Positions 25,057 through 33,863 of a stretch of DNA of 64,000 nucleotides are shown piece after piece; within the stretch, counting starts at the first letter, position 1, and every line of letters starts with the position of its first letter. A model generated the notes under the pieces. It was not told where the DNA came from. It worked only from the letters and a program-made list of their open reading frames with translations, and did no database searches. A program made the position numbers and the translations under genes. The stretch covers positions 248,843 through 312,842 of the forward strand of contig NZ_QLIX01000002.1 in the NCBI RefSeq assembly GCF_003258945.1. Reading direction: 5' to 3'. Source of the DNA: Roseicella frigidaeris. GTDB taxonomy: Bacteria > Pseudomonadota > Alphaproteobacteria > Acetobacterales > Acetobacteraceae.

Positions 25057-26751
25057 ATGACAGAGGCAGCGGCGGTCGAGGCACGGCTCGGCGGGCATAT
25101 CCTGGCCGATGCGCTGGTGGCGCAGGGCGTGACCCATGCCTTCTGCGTCCCCGGCGAGAGCTATCTCGACCTGCTGGACGGGCTCTATGCCCGCCGCAAC
25201 CGCATCGAGCTGGTCACCTGCCGCTTCGAGGCCGGCGCGGTCCATATGGCCGAGGCCTATGGCAAGCTGACCGGCCGGCCGGGCGTGGCGCTGGTCACCC
25301 GCGGCCCCGGCGCCTGCCATGCCGCGATCGGCGTGCATGTCGCCTTCCAGGACAGCACGCCGCTGGTGCTGATCGTCGGCCAGATCCCCTTCGAGGAGAC
25401 GGACCGCGAGTCCTTCCAGGAGGTGGACTACCGCAAGATGTTCGCCCCGCTCGCCAAATGGGTGACGCAGATCGACGACGCGGCGCGCATCCCCGAGCTG
25501 ATGGCGCATGCCTTCGACGTCGCCACCTCCGGCCGGCCGGGCCCGGTCGTGGTGGCGATCTCGGAGGAGATGCAGCGCAGCATGGCGGTGGTGCCGGACC
25601 TGCCGCCGGCCCATGTGCTGCCGGCGCATCCGGCCCCGGCGGCGCTCGACGAGATGATGGCGCGGCTCGGCAAGGCGCAGCGGCCGCTGGTGGTGCTCGG
25701 CGGCGGCGCCGGCTGGTCGGCGCAGGGCAAGGCGGATATCCGCGACTTCCTGCTCGCCAACGACCTGCCCGTCGCCGTCTCCTTCCGCCGCATGGGCCTC
25801 TTCGACGGCACCTCCCCCAACTATGTCGGCGATCTCGGCGTCGGGGCCGATGCGGCCCTGGTGCGGAAGGCGAAGGAGTGCGACCTCTTCCTCGCCATCG
25901 GCACCCGCATCGGCGAGACGGTGAGCCAGGGCTACACCCTGTTCGACATGGCCGGCAGCACGCCGATCATCCATGTCTATCCCGACCAGGCCGAGATCGG
26001 CCGGGTCTATCGCCCGGCCCTCGGCATCACCTCCGACCTCAACGCCTTCGCCGCCGCGGCCAAGGCGCTGCCGAAGGTGGCGAAGCCGGCCTGGTCGGGC
26101 TGGCGGGCGGAGCTGCGGGCGGCGCGCGAGGCGCAGGCCAAGGCGCCGGACTATGCCGGGCCGCTGAACCTCGCCACCGCCCTGCAGGCGCTCGAGGCGG
26201 TGCTGCCGCCGGACACCATCTTCACCACCGATGCCGGCAATTTCGCCACCTGGCCGCAGCGCTTCATGCATGTCGGCGCCGGGCAGGATTTCCTCGGCCC
26301 GACCAACGGCGCCATGGGCTATTCGGTGCCGGCGGCGATCGGCGCCAAGATCGTCCACCCCGAGCGCACCGTCATCTCCTTCGTCGGCGATGGCGGCATG
26401 CTGATGACGGGGCAGGAGATGGCGACGGCCTTCCATCACAAGGTCGCGCCGATCATCATGGTCTTCAACAACGGCATGTACGGCACGATCCGCATGCATC
26501 AGGAGCGGCACTACCCGGCGCGCGTCTCCGGCACCCAGCTCACCAACCCGGACTTCGCCCGCCTGATCGAGAGCTTCGGCGGCCATGGCGAGGTGGTGGA
26601 GGCGACGGACCAGCTCGTCCCCGCCTTCCAGCGCGCGGTGGCCAGCGGCAAGCCGGCGCTGATCGAGGTGCGGACCAACCCCGAGCAGGTCACCAACCGC
26701 TCCACCATCGCCGAGCTGCGGGCCCAGACCAAGCCGGCGGCGCGGACCTGA
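25057..26751 (+). CDS. Thiamine-diphosphate-dependent enzyme (acetolactate synthase-like)
   Basis: 564 residues with all three domains. The N-terminal pyrimidine domain has the activating Glu in RFEAGAVHMAEAYGKL (about 59). The middle domain starts around PLVVLGGGAGW. The C-terminal PP domain has the ThDP/Mg motif GDGGMLMTGQEMATAFHH ending in NN. The ATG at 25057 has GGGAG eight bases upstream; an earlier ATG at 25033 has none. Real acetolactate synthases pair with ilvN, which is absent, so this is more likely a decarboxylase or C-C lyase acting on acyl-CoA or 2-keto acids. Confidence 0.85.
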   Translation: MTEAAAVEARLGGHILADALVAQGVTHAFCVPGESYLDLLDGLYARRNRIELVTCRFEAGAVHMAEAYGKLTGRPGVALVTRGPGACHAAIGVHVAFQDSTPLVLIVGQIPFEETDRESFQEVDYRKMFAPLAKWVTQIDDAARIPELMAHAFDVATSGRPGPVVVAISEEMQRSMAVVPDLPPAHVLPAHPAPAALDEMMARLGKAQRPLVVLGGGAGWSAQGKADIRDFLLANDLPVAVSFRRMGLFDGTSPNYVGDLGVGADAALVRKAKECDLFLAIGTRIGETVSQGYTLFDMAGSTPIIHVYPDQAEIGRVYRPALGITSDLNAFAAAAKALPKVAKPAWSGWRAELRAAREAQAKAPDYAGPLNLATALQALEAVLPPDTIFTTDAGNFATWPQRFMHVGAGQDFLGPTNGAMGYSVPAAIGAKIVHPERTVISFVGDGGMLMTGQEMATAFHHKVAPIIMVFNNGMYGTIRMHQERHYPARVSGTQLTNPDFARLIESFGGHGEVVEATDQLVPAFQRAVASGKPALIEVRTNPEQVTNRSTIAELRAQTKPAART

Positions 26752-26756
26752 CCCCC

Positions 26757-26788
26757 GGGGCCGTTGCCGGCGCCCCGGCAGCGGCCCC
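26757..26788. terminator. Strong bidirectional hairpin between convergent genes
   Basis: A 14-bp stem, GGGGCCGTTGCCGG (26757-26770) with CCGGCAGCGGCCCC (26775-26788), has one G-T wobble and a CGCC loop. It is centred between the ThDP enzyme and the minus-strand lipoprotein gene and probably terminates both. Confidence 0.65.
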
Positions 26789-26811
26789 CGCCATTCCTCG
26801 CCGGCACCCGG

Positions 26812-27168
26812 TCAGGGCGTCGCCGGCGCCTTCTCGTCCTGCCGGGCGGTGAGCTGCGCCGCCGGCGCGGCGCGGCCGCGCAGCAATGCCTCGCGCTCCG
26901 ACAGCCCCATCACGTCCCAGCGCGCCGCCGCATCGCCGGCGGCGGGCGCCGCCAGCCGCGCCGTCACCAGCCGCTGCTGCGCCGGGCTCAGCTCCTCCCA
27001 GAAGCGGCCGGCCCAGTCCTGGCGCGGCGCCGGCGCCTTCGGCCGCACCGGCGGGTTGGGCCGCGGCGCCATGGCCCGCACCGGCCCCGGCCGCGGATCG
27101 GGCGCGCAGCCGGCCAGCAGGGCCAGGGCCGCCCAGGGGGCCAACCAGCCCAGCGCTCGCCGCCTCAC
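26812..27168 (-). CDS. Small lipoprotein of unknown function
   Basis: 118 residues from a GTG at 27168, which forms a GTGA overlap with the stop of the upstream gamma-glutamyltransferase. Signal sequence and lipobox LALLAGC (Cys about 21), then a Pro-rich stretch, then a helical part with FWEELSPAQQRLV and MGLSEREALLRG. No family recognised. Tight coupling suggests it is made together with the enzyme, although that enzyme itself lacks a signal peptide. Confidence 0.75.
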   Translation of the reverse strand: MRRRALGWLAPWAALALLAGCAPDPRPGPVRAMAPRPNPPVRPKAPAPRQDWAGRFWEELSPAQQRLVTARLAAPAAGDAAARWDVMGLSEREALLRGRAAPAAQLTARQDEKAPATP

Positions 27169-28952
27169 CGGCCGACCGCGTAGCCCTGCATGCCGCGCGG
27201 ATTGGCGCCGGCGAAGATCTGCCCGTCCGGCTCCAGCCGCGCCCCGGTGAGCCGCCCCTCGGACCATTCGCCGCCCATCTCCACGGCATGGCCGCGGGCT
27301 TGCAGCTCGGCCAGCACCGCCGGCGCGTAGCGGCCCTCGATCACCGCCCGGCCGGGACGGGCGCCGCGCGGCCAGAAGCTGCTGATCCAGTGCTCGGAAT
27401 GGAAGCTCGGCAGGTCGATCGCCTGCTGGATGGTCAGGCGATGATCCACCATGCGCATCAGCATGATCGCCTGCCACTGGTCCTGCTGCTCGCCGCCCGG
27501 CGTGCCGAAGCTCATCCAGGGCCTGCCGTCGCGCAGCACCAGGCTGGGCGAGAGGGTGGTGCGCGGCCGCTTGCCGGGCGCGAGGCCGTTCGGCAGGGAG
27601 GCGTCCAGCCAGAACATCTGGCACCGGCTGCCGAGGCAGAAGCCGAGGCCGGGGATGGCCGGGGAGCTTTGCAGCCAGCCGGCCGAGGGCGTCGCGCTCA
27701 CCATGTTGCCCCAGCGGTCGATGACGTCGATATGGCAGGTGTCGCCGCCCGAGGCGCCGAGGCGCGAGACGGTGGGCTCGCCGGTGCCGGCCGCCGTCGC
27801 CATCTCCCGCGCCCGCCGCAGCGCGCCGGGATAATCGGTGCGCGGCGCGATCCCGCCGGGCGAGCCGGGGCGCCAGTCGTTGTTCGCCTCGCGCCCGATC
27901 AGCCGCCGCCGCTCGGCGCTGTAGCCAGGGGCGAGCAGCGCCGCCATCGGCACATCGACGAAACCCGGGTCGCCGTAGAAGGCCTCGCGGTCGGCATAGG
28001 CGAGCTTCATCGCCTCGATGACGGTATGGGCGAATTCGGCGCCGACCGGATCCATGCCGGCGATGTCGAACCCCTCCAGCAGCGCCAGGGTCTGCAGCAT
28101 GGTCGGGCCCTGGCTCCAGGGGCCGCATTTGAGGACGGTGTGGCCGCGATAGTCATGCGTGACCGGCGCCTCCACCGTGGCGCGCCAGCCGGCCATGTCC
28201 TCGCCGGTCAGCAGCGCGGTGTGGCGGCGGCCGGAGGTGTCGAGCGCCGCGAAGCTGCGGCCGAAGCGGTCGATCGCCTCGGCGACGAAGCCGCCATACC
28301 AGGCGCGCCGCGCCGCCTCGATCTGGGTCTCGCGGTCGGGGCCGGCCGCCTCGGCCTCGCGCACCACCCGGCTGTAGGTCTCGGCCAGCTCCGGGTTGGT
28401 GTAGAGCTGCCCCGGCTTGGGGCCGCCATCGCGCAGCCAGAGCGCGGCGCTGCTCGGCCAGGCGCTCTCGAAGAGCGGCCGCACCGTCTCGAGCGTCGCC
28501 GAGATGCGCGGCACCACATGCGCGCCGCGGCTGGCATAGCCGATGGCGTAGTCCAGCACCTCGCGCAGGTGCCAGGTGCCGTGGTCGCGCAGCATCAGCG
28601 CCCAGGCATCGAAGGCGCCGGGAATCGGGGCGCAGAGGAAGCCGGTGCCGGGGATGATGTCGAGGCCGAGCTCGTCCCTCAGCTTGCCCACCGTCATCGC
28701 CCGCGGCGCCGGCCCCTGGCCGCAGATCACCTGCTGCGCCCCGAGCCTCGCGCTGTGCAGGATGATCGGGCAGTCGCCGCCCGGCCCGTTCAGATGCGGC
28801 TCGACGATCTGCAGGGTGAAGCCGGCGGCGGCGGCGGCGTCGAAGGCGTTGCCGCCGCGCTCCAGCACCGCCATGCCCACCTGCGAGGCGATCCAGTGGG
28901 TGGAGGCGACGGCGCCGAAGGTGGCGGCGATTTCCGGGCGGGTGGTGAACAT
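27165..28952 (-). CDS. Gamma-glutamyltransferase family protein (third copy)
   Basis: 595 residues. ERGGNAFDAAAAAG near the N-terminus, HLNGPGGDCP, and the nucleophile Thr at about 405 in GGDTCHIDV. PGKRPRTTLSPS is the substrate-loop counterpart. No signal peptide. Longer than the copy at 13945 and clearly diverged from it, so not a recent duplicate. Coupled to a small lipoprotein gene downstream. Confidence 0.9.
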   Translation of the reverse strand: MFTTRPEIAATFGAVASTHWIASQVGMAVLERGGNAFDAAAAAGFTLQIVEPHLNGPGGDCPIILHSARLGAQQVICGQGPAPRAMTVGKLRDELGLDIIPGTGFLCAPIPGAFDAWALMLRDHGTWHLREVLDYAIGYASRGAHVVPRISATLETVRPLFESAWPSSAALWLRDGGPKPGQLYTNPELAETYSRVVREAEAAGPDRETQIEAARRAWYGGFVAEAIDRFGRSFAALDTSGRRHTALLTGEDMAGWRATVEAPVTHDYRGHTVLKCGPWSQGPTMLQTLALLEGFDIAGMDPVGAEFAHTVIEAMKLAYADREAFYGDPGFVDVPMAALLAPGYSAERRRLIGREANNDWRPGSPGGIAPRTDYPGALRRAREMATAAGTGEPTVSRLGASGGDTCHIDVIDRWGNMVSATPSAGWLQSSPAIPGLGFCLGSRCQMFWLDASLPNGLAPGKRPRTTLSPSLVLRDGRPWMSFGTPGGEQQDQWQAIMLMRMVDHRLTIQQAIDLPSFHSEHWISSFWPRGARPGRAVIEGRYAPAVLAELQARGHAVEMGGEWSEGRLTGARLEPDGQIFAGANPRGMQGYAVGR

Positions 28953-29023
28953 GTCGCGGCCTCATCTGCTCGACTGCGCCGATAGGGACAGGCAGAGAGG
29001 GCGCGGTCAATTCTCGGGAGCGG

Positions 29024-29596
29024 GTGCGGGTGGGACAGGGTGTGGCGAGGGGCGTGGCGAGGGGCGTCCTGGTGGCGGTGGTCGGGCCCTCGGGGGCGGG
29101 GAAGGACACGCTGCTGGACGGCGCCCGCGCGGCGCTGGCCGGCGATCCGCGCTACCGCTTCGTCCGCCGCTGCATCAGCCGCCCGGCCACCGCCGGCGGC
29201 GAGGCGCACGAGGCGCTGAGCCCGGCGGAATTCGCCGCGCGGGCGGCGGCCGGCGGCTTCGCCCTCACCTGGCAGGCGCATGGGTTGCACTACGGCATCC
29301 CGGCCGATATCGCCGGCGACCTGGCGGCGGGGCGGGTGGTGGTGGCGAATCTCTCCCGCGCCGTGCTGGCGAGGGCGGCGGCGCGCCTGCCGCTCCGGGT
29401 GGTGGAGGTCACCGCGCCCGCCGCCGTGCTGGCAAAGCGCCTGGCGGCGCGGGGGCGGGAGGATGCGGCGGATGTCACGGCCCGGCTGGCGCGGGCGGCG
29501 CCCCTGCCGGCCGGGCTCGCGGTGACGCGGGTGGTCAATGACGGCGCGCCGGAGGCCGGCATCGCCGCCTTGCTCGACCTGCTCCGCTCGGCGTGA
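29024..29596 (+). CDS. phnN: Ribose 1,5-bisphosphate phosphokinase
   Basis: 190 residues. It converts ribose 1,5-bisphosphate to PRPP, the last step of C-P lyase phosphonate use. Guanylate-kinase-like P-loop GPSGAGKDT, RFVRRCISRP and the late VVNDGAPEAG are seen. The start is a GTG, at 29024 or at 29030; the latter sits nine bases after GGGAG and is better spaced. A 12-bp tandem duplication (GTGGCGAGGGGC, twice) encodes VARGVARG at residues about 7-14. It converges on the phn operon rather than lying within it. Confidence 0.88.
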   Translation: MRVGQGVARGVARGVLVAVVGPSGAGKDTLLDGARAALAGDPRYRFVRRCISRPATAGGEAHEALSPAEFAARAAAGGFALTWQAHGLHYGIPADIAGDLAAGRVVVANLSRAVLARAAARLPLRVVEVTAPAAVLAKRLAARGREDAADVTARLARAAPLPAGLAVTRVVNDGAPEAGIAALLDLLRSA

Positions 29597-29626
29597 ATTC
29601 CCCGCGAAACCGCTGCACGGCCTTGC

Positions 29627-29640
29627 GGGGGGGGGCGGGG
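29627..29640 (+). other. Run of nine G followed by C and four G
   Basis: A homopolymer run in the convergent gap between phnN and the DUF1045 gene. It could form a G-rich structure or be a slippage site, but no function is shown. Confidence 0.4.
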
Positions 29641-29700
29641 ACGCCTTTCCGGCCCGAGGAGCGCCGCAGCCTGCCGCGGCAGGGCAACGGGACGCAACGA

Positions 29701-30384
29701 TTAGGACGGGCTCGTCGAGAGCGGCAGCCGCTGCGCGATCAGGAAGGGCGCGCCGGGCGCCGCTTGGGTGAAGAGGCCGATGGCCTCGACCCGCCGCGGC
29801 CGCGCCGGCGCATCGCCGAGGAAGGCCGTCACCGCCGGCAGCGCCACGGATGTCTCCGCCGGGCTCAGGCGCCGCGTCAGGGTGACGTGGAAGCGCCATT
29901 CCTCGAAGACATAGGGATAGCCCCAGCGGGCGAGCAGCGCCTCCTGCCGCGGGCTCAGCCCGGCGCGGCGCCGCCGCGCCAGCTCAGCCTCTTCGGGCGG
30001 CGCGCGCCAGGGATCGAGCGCCTCGACGCAGGCATCGGCCAGCGCCCGCAGTCCGGGGCAGGGGGCGGTCTCACGCAGCGCCAGGAAGCCGTCGAGGTCC
30101 TGCACGGCCAGCGGCGGCAGGTCGAAGGGGGCGAGCCGCGCCGCCAGCGCCCGCGCCGCGTCCAGCGCTTCCTCCCAGCGGCCGCGCAGCCGGAAGGGCG
30201 GCTTCAGCGTGGCATGCAGCCCGTAGCCGCGCGCATCGGCGGTGAGGGCGGCGATGTCGAGGTCCGGCAGGGCGGGCTGCGCCAGCGCCGCCCCGGTCTC
30301 GGCATCCCGCCCCAACCAGGCCGAGCCCCGCGCATGCAGCGGGTCGGCGGGATCGGGCGCCCAGTAGAGGGCGAGTCGCATCAC
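29701..30384 (-). CDS. DUF1045 protein, 2H-phosphoesterase-like, phn-associated
   Basis: 227 residues. Two histidine motifs typical of the 2H phosphoesterase fold are visible: YGLHATLKPPF and EEWRFHVTLT. DUF1045 genes are regularly found at the end of phn operons and may act on cyclic ribose phosphates, as PhnP does (no phnP was seen here). The start is a GTG at 30384 or the adjacent ATG at 30381; both overlap the phnM stop, so it is coupled to phnM. Confidence 0.85.
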   Translation of the reverse strand: MMRLALYWAPDPADPLHARGSAWLGRDAETGAALAQPALPDLDIAALTADARGYGLHATLKPPFRLRGRWEEALDAARALAARLAPFDLPPLAVQDLDGFLALRETAPCPGLRALADACVEALDPWRAPPEEAELARRRRAGLSPRQEALLARWGYPYVFEEWRFHVTLTRRLSPAETSVALPAVTAFLGDAPARPRRVEAIGLFTQAAPGAPFLIAQRLPLSTSPS

Positions 30385-31520
30385 GCCACCCGCTCGCCCG
30401 CGCGCCAGACCTGGCGGACGAAGGGCACCTCGCCGGCCACCGCGACCCGCGCCAGGTCGGCCCGCAGCCCGGCCTCGAGGCGGCCGCGATCGGCGAGCCG
30501 CGCCAGCCGGGCCGGCATGTCGGTGATCATGCCGACGGCCTGCGGCAGGGCGATGCCGGTCTCGGCCACGGCGCGCCAGGCCGCCTCGACCAGGGCGGCC
30601 GGCACGTAGTCGCTGGCCAGCGCATCCACCGTCCCGGCGCGGATCATCTCGGCCGCCGCGACATTGCCGGAATGGCTGCCGCCGCGGACCACGTTCGGCG
30701 CGCCGGCGATCACCGCGACGCCGAGCGCGCGCGCCGCCGCCGCCGCCTCCATCACCACCGGGAATTCGCTGATCCGGATGCCGGCCTCGGCATTCTCCGC
30801 CACCACCCCGGCGCCGTCGTCGTCATGCGAGGCGAGCGGCAGGGCGCGATGCGCCAGCCGGTCCAGCAGCCAGCGGCGCTGCGGCTCGCGCAGCCGCGCC
30901 CGCTGCTCCAGCAGCGCCTCGATCCGCCGCGTCACCTCGGCCTCGGACATCTGCATCTGGCGCTGCCGCATGGCCCGGTAGCGGGGGATGTCGCGGTACT
31001 GGCCGACGCCGGGGGAGTGGTCCATCAGGCTCGCCATCAGCACCCGCGGATGCTCAGCGACGCCCTCGACCGCCGCCGGCATGTCCGGCGCCGGCAGCTC
31101 GCAGCGCAGATGCAGGAAATGCTCGCTCTTCAGCAGGCCGGTCCCGGCCAGGGCGTCGAGATCGCGCACCCCGTCGCGGAAGGTCTGGCCGCGCCCGGGA
31201 TCGAAGCCGAGATCGCCGAGGCAGAGCGCATCCAGCACCGTGGTGACGCCGGCCGCGGCGCATTGCGCGTCATGCGCCAGCATGGCCGAGCGGCTGGGCC
31301 AGCGGGCATTGGCGCGCGGCAGCACCTGGCGCTCGAGGTTGTCGGTGTGCAGGTCGACCACCCCGGGGATGAGATGGTCGCCCTCCAGATCCTCGGCGGC
31401 GGCGAGCTGGCTGCGGCCGGTCTGCAGGTCGGCGATCCGGTCGCCGCGCAGCAGCAGCGTGCCGGTGACCACCTGCCCGGGCAGCACCAGCCGGGCATTG
31501 GTCAGGACGGTCTCCCTCAT
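30381..31520 (-). CDS. phnM: Ribose 1-methylphosphonate 5-triphosphate diphosphatase
   Basis: 379 residues, amidohydrolase fold. It removes pyrophosphate from the 5-triphosphate to give the C-P lyase substrate. Metal-site motifs: VDLHTDNLERQ, LASHDDDG and ITDMPARLARL; VVRGGSHSGN is a family-specific loop. Overlaps phnL by four bases. A second, shorter PhnM-like protein is encoded at 36900. Confidence 0.94.
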   Translation of the reverse strand: MRETVLTNARLVLPGQVVTGTLLLRGDRIADLQTGRSQLAAAEDLEGDHLIPGVVDLHTDNLERQVLPRANARWPSRSAMLAHDAQCAAAGVTTVLDALCLGDLGFDPGRGQTFRDGVRDLDALAGTGLLKSEHFLHLRCELPAPDMPAAVEGVAEHPRVLMASLMDHSPGVGQYRDIPRYRAMRQRQMQMSEAEVTRRIEALLEQRARLREPQRRWLLDRLAHRALPLASHDDDGAGVVAENAEAGIRISEFPVVMEAAAAARALGVAVIAGAPNVVRGGSHSGNVAAAEMIRAGTVDALASDYVPAALVEAAWRAVAETGIALPQAVGMITDMPARLARLADRGRLEAGLRADLARVAVAGEVPFVRQVWRAGERVA

Positions 31521-32215
31521 GCCGCCGCCCGCACCGGCTCGACCGCGAAGAGCCGATCGGCGATCCGGTCGCGCACCTCGGTGTCGTGGAAGATGCCGAT
31601 GATGGCCGCGCCCTCGCGTTTCGCCTGCTCGATGAGCCCGATCACCACGGCGCGGTTGTCGCTGTCAAGGCTCGCGGTCGGCTCGTCGAGCAGCAGCACC
31701 GGATAGCGGGGGGCGAAGCCGCGGGCGAGGTTCACCCGCTGCTGCTCGCCGCCCGAGAAGGTGGCCGGCGGCAATCCGTGCAGCGCCGCGGGCAGGTTCA
31801 GCCGGGCGAGCAGGGCGCGGGCGCGCGCGAGCGCCGCCTCCCGCGCCAGGCCGCGCGCCAGCATCGGCTCGGCCACGATCTCGAGCGTCGGGACGCGCGG
31901 GATGACGCGGAGGAACTGGCTGACATAGCCGATCGTCTCCCGCCGGACCTCGCGCATCTGCCGGGGATCGGCGCGGGCGAGGTCGATCTCGGCCCCCTGG
32001 TGGCGCAGCAGGATCCGCCCCTCGCCGGCGCCGTAATTGCCGTAGAGGCAGCGCATCAGCGTGGATTTGCCGGCGCCGGAGGGGCCGGCGAGCGCTACGC
32101 ATTCGCCGGGCGCGACGGTGAGCTCGACTCCGCGCAGCACCGGGATATGGGTGCCGCCCTGGAGGTGCAGGGTGAAGGCCTTGCCGAGGCCCTCGGTGCG
32201 GAGCGCCCAGCTCAT
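31517..32215 (-). CDS. phnL: Phosphonate C-P lyase system protein PhnL (ABC ATPase fold)
   Basis: 232 residues. Walker A GPSGAGKST, signature FSGGEQQRVNLARGF, Walker B VLLLDEPTASLD. PhnL is required for C-P lyase function with PhnGHIJK but is not a transporter ATPase. The ATG at 32215 overlaps the phnK stop by four bases. Confidence 0.94.
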   Translation of the reverse strand: MSWALRTEGLGKAFTLHLQGGTHIPVLRGVELTVAPGECVALAGPSGAGKSTLMRCLYGNYGAGEGRILLRHQGAEIDLARADPRQMREVRRETIGYVSQFLRVIPRVPTLEIVAEPMLARGLAREAALARARALLARLNLPAALHGLPPATFSGGEQQRVNLARGFAPRYPVLLLDEPTASLDSDNRAVVIGLIEQAKREGAAIIGIFHDTEVRDRIADRLFAVEPVRAAA

Positions 32216-33015
32216 GCCGCGAGCACCGAGGCGACGAGGAGCTGGGTGTAGGCGTGCTGCGGGTCGTCCAGCACCCGGTCGGTCAGCCCTTCCTCCACCA
32301 CCTTGCCATGCCGCATCACCAGGATGCGGTGCGCCAGCAGCCGCGCCGCGGCGATGTCATGCGTCACCAGCAGCACGGCGAGGCCGAGATCGGCGACCAG
32401 CGCCCGGATCAGGTCGAGCAGCCGCGCCTGCACCGAGACGTCGAGGCCGCCGGTCGGCTCGTCCATGAAGATCAGGCGGGGATGCGTCACCAGGGTGCGG
32501 GCGATCTGCAGCCGCTGCTGCATACCGCCCGAGAAGGTGCGGGGCAGGGCGTCGATCCGCGCCGGGTCGATCTCGACCCGCCGCAGCCAGGCGATGGCCG
32601 CCTCGCGGATGGAGCCGTAATGCCGCGCCCCGGTCGCCATCAGCCGCTCGCCGATATTGCCGCCGGCCGAGACGCCGAGCCGCAGCCCGTCGCGCGGGTT
32701 CTGGTGCACGAAGCCCCAATCGGTGCGGTGCAGGCGGCGCAGCGCCGCCTCGCCCATCGCTTCCAGCCGCTGCGCCCGGCCCTCCGGGTCGCGGTAGAGG
32801 ACGCTGCCGGCATCCGGCGGCAGCAGGCCGGAGAGCACCCGCAGCAGGGTGGTCTTGCCGGAGCCGGATTCGCCGACGATCGCCACCACCTCGCCGGGCC
32901 AGATGGCGAGCGAGACGCCGTCGAGCGCCGGCACCGCGCCGTAGCGGAGCGCCAGGTCGCTGGCCTCGAGCAGGGGGGCCTCCAGCAGGGGGGCCTCCAT
33001 CGGGGATGCGCTCAT
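32212..33015 (-). CDS. phnK: Phosphonate C-P lyase system protein PhnK (ABC ATPase fold)
   Basis: 267 residues. Walker A GESGSGKTT, signature FSGGMQQRLQIARTL, Walker B LIFMDEPTGGLD. PhnK docks on the PhnGHIJ core complex. The N-terminal 10-16 residues contain an EAPLLEAPLLEAS repeat encoded by a 15-bp tandem duplication at 32962-33000, which lengthens the N-terminus before the conserved LALRYGAVPAL. The ATG at 33015 overlaps phnJ by four bases. Confidence 0.94.
   Translation of the reverse strand: MSASPMEAPLLEAPLLEASDLALRYGAVPALDGVSLAIWPGEVVAIVGESGSGKTTLLRVLSGLLPPDAGSVLYRDPEGRAQRLEAMGEAALRRLHRTDWGFVHQNPRDGLRLGVSAGGNIGERLMATGARHYGSIREAAIAWLRRVEIDPARIDALPRTFSGGMQQRLQIARTLVTHPRLIFMDEPTGGLDVSVQARLLDLIRALVADLGLAVLLVTHDIAAARLLAHRILVMRHGKVVEEGLTDRVLDDPQHAYTQLLVASVLAA
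32962..33000. repeat. 15-bp tandem repeat inside phnK
   Basis: GGCCTCGAGCAGGGG, GGCCTCCAGCAGGGG and a partial third unit GGCCTCCAT lie back to back, in frame, at the 5' end of phnK. Confidence 0.85.
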
Positions 33016-33863
33016 TCCGCCGCCTCCTGCCGCGCCTGGCGGCCCTGGCAATAATCGGTATCGGAGCAGACGAAGATCCGCCCGCCGGCATCGTCCGTCA
33101 CCACCTCGTCGAGATAGCTCTCGCGGCTGCCGCACAGGGCGCAGCCGGCCCTGGCGCGCACCGGCTCGAAGGGATGGTCCTCGAAATCGAGGCTGCGGAC
33201 CTCGGTATAGGGCGGCACGGCGTAGATCCGCTTCTCGCGGCCGGCGCCGAACAATTGCAGGGCCGGGTTGCGGTGCATCTTCGGATTGTCGAAGGCGGGG
33301 ATGGGGGAGGGCGACATCAGGTAGCGGCCGTTCACCATCACGGGGTAGTTGTAGCTGATCGCCACATGGCCGTGCCGGGCGATGTCCTCGTAGAGCTTCA
33401 CATGCATCAGCCCGTAATCGGCGAGCGCATGCATGCGCTTCGTCTCGGCGACGCGCGGCTCCAGCCGGAACAGCGGCTCGGGCATCGGCACCTGGTAGAC
33501 CAGGATCTGCCCCTCGCGCAGCGTCGTCTCGGGGATGCGGTGGCGGGTCTGGATGATGCTCGCCTCGGCGGTGCGCTCCGTCGTCTCGACGCCGGCGACG
33601 CGGGCGAAGAAGCGACGGATGGAGACGGCGTTGGTGGTGTCGTCGGCGCCCTGGTCTATCACCTTCAGCCGGTCGGCGGGGCCGATGACGCTCGCCGTCA
33701 CCTGGATGCCGCCGGTGCCCCAGCCATAGGGCAGCGGCATCTCGCGCGAGCCGAAGGGCACCTGATGCCCGGGGATGGCCACCGCCTTCAGCAGGGCACG
33801 GCGGATCATCCGCTTGGTGTCCTCGTCGAGATAGCCGAAATTATAGCCCGTCGCGGCGCTCAT
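33012..33863 (-). CDS. phnJ: Carbon-phosphorus lyase catalytic subunit
   Basis: 283 residues. A radical-SAM-type enzyme that breaks the C-P bond of ribose 1-phosphonate 5-phosphate. The iron-sulfur motif C-X2-C-X21-C-X5-C is intact near the C-terminus, from CALCGSRESY to CSDTDYC. The N-terminus MSAATGYNFGYLDEDTKRMI and the MPLPYGWGTGGIQ motif match the family. The ATG at 33863 overlaps phnI by four bases. Confidence 0.96.
   Translation of the reverse strand: MSAATGYNFGYLDEDTKRMIRRALLKAVAIPGHQVPFGSREMPLPYGWGTGGIQVTASVIGPADRLKVIDQGADDTTNAVSIRRFFARVAGVETTERTAEASIIQTRHRIPETTLREGQILVYQVPMPEPLFRLEPRVAETKRMHALADYGLMHVKLYEDIARHGHVAISYNYPVMVNGRYLMSPSPIPAFDNPKMHRNPALQLFGAGREKRIYAVPPYTEVRSLDFEDHPFEPVRARAGCALCGSRESYLDEVVTDDAGGRIFVCSDTDYCQGRQARQEAAE

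Noticed and set aside
23707-26751. Apparent 1014-residue fusion of a basic region to the ThDP enzyme
   Set aside because: The first 450 codons are an off-frame reading of the acyl-CoA ligase. ATG 25057 with a ribosome site starts the real protein.
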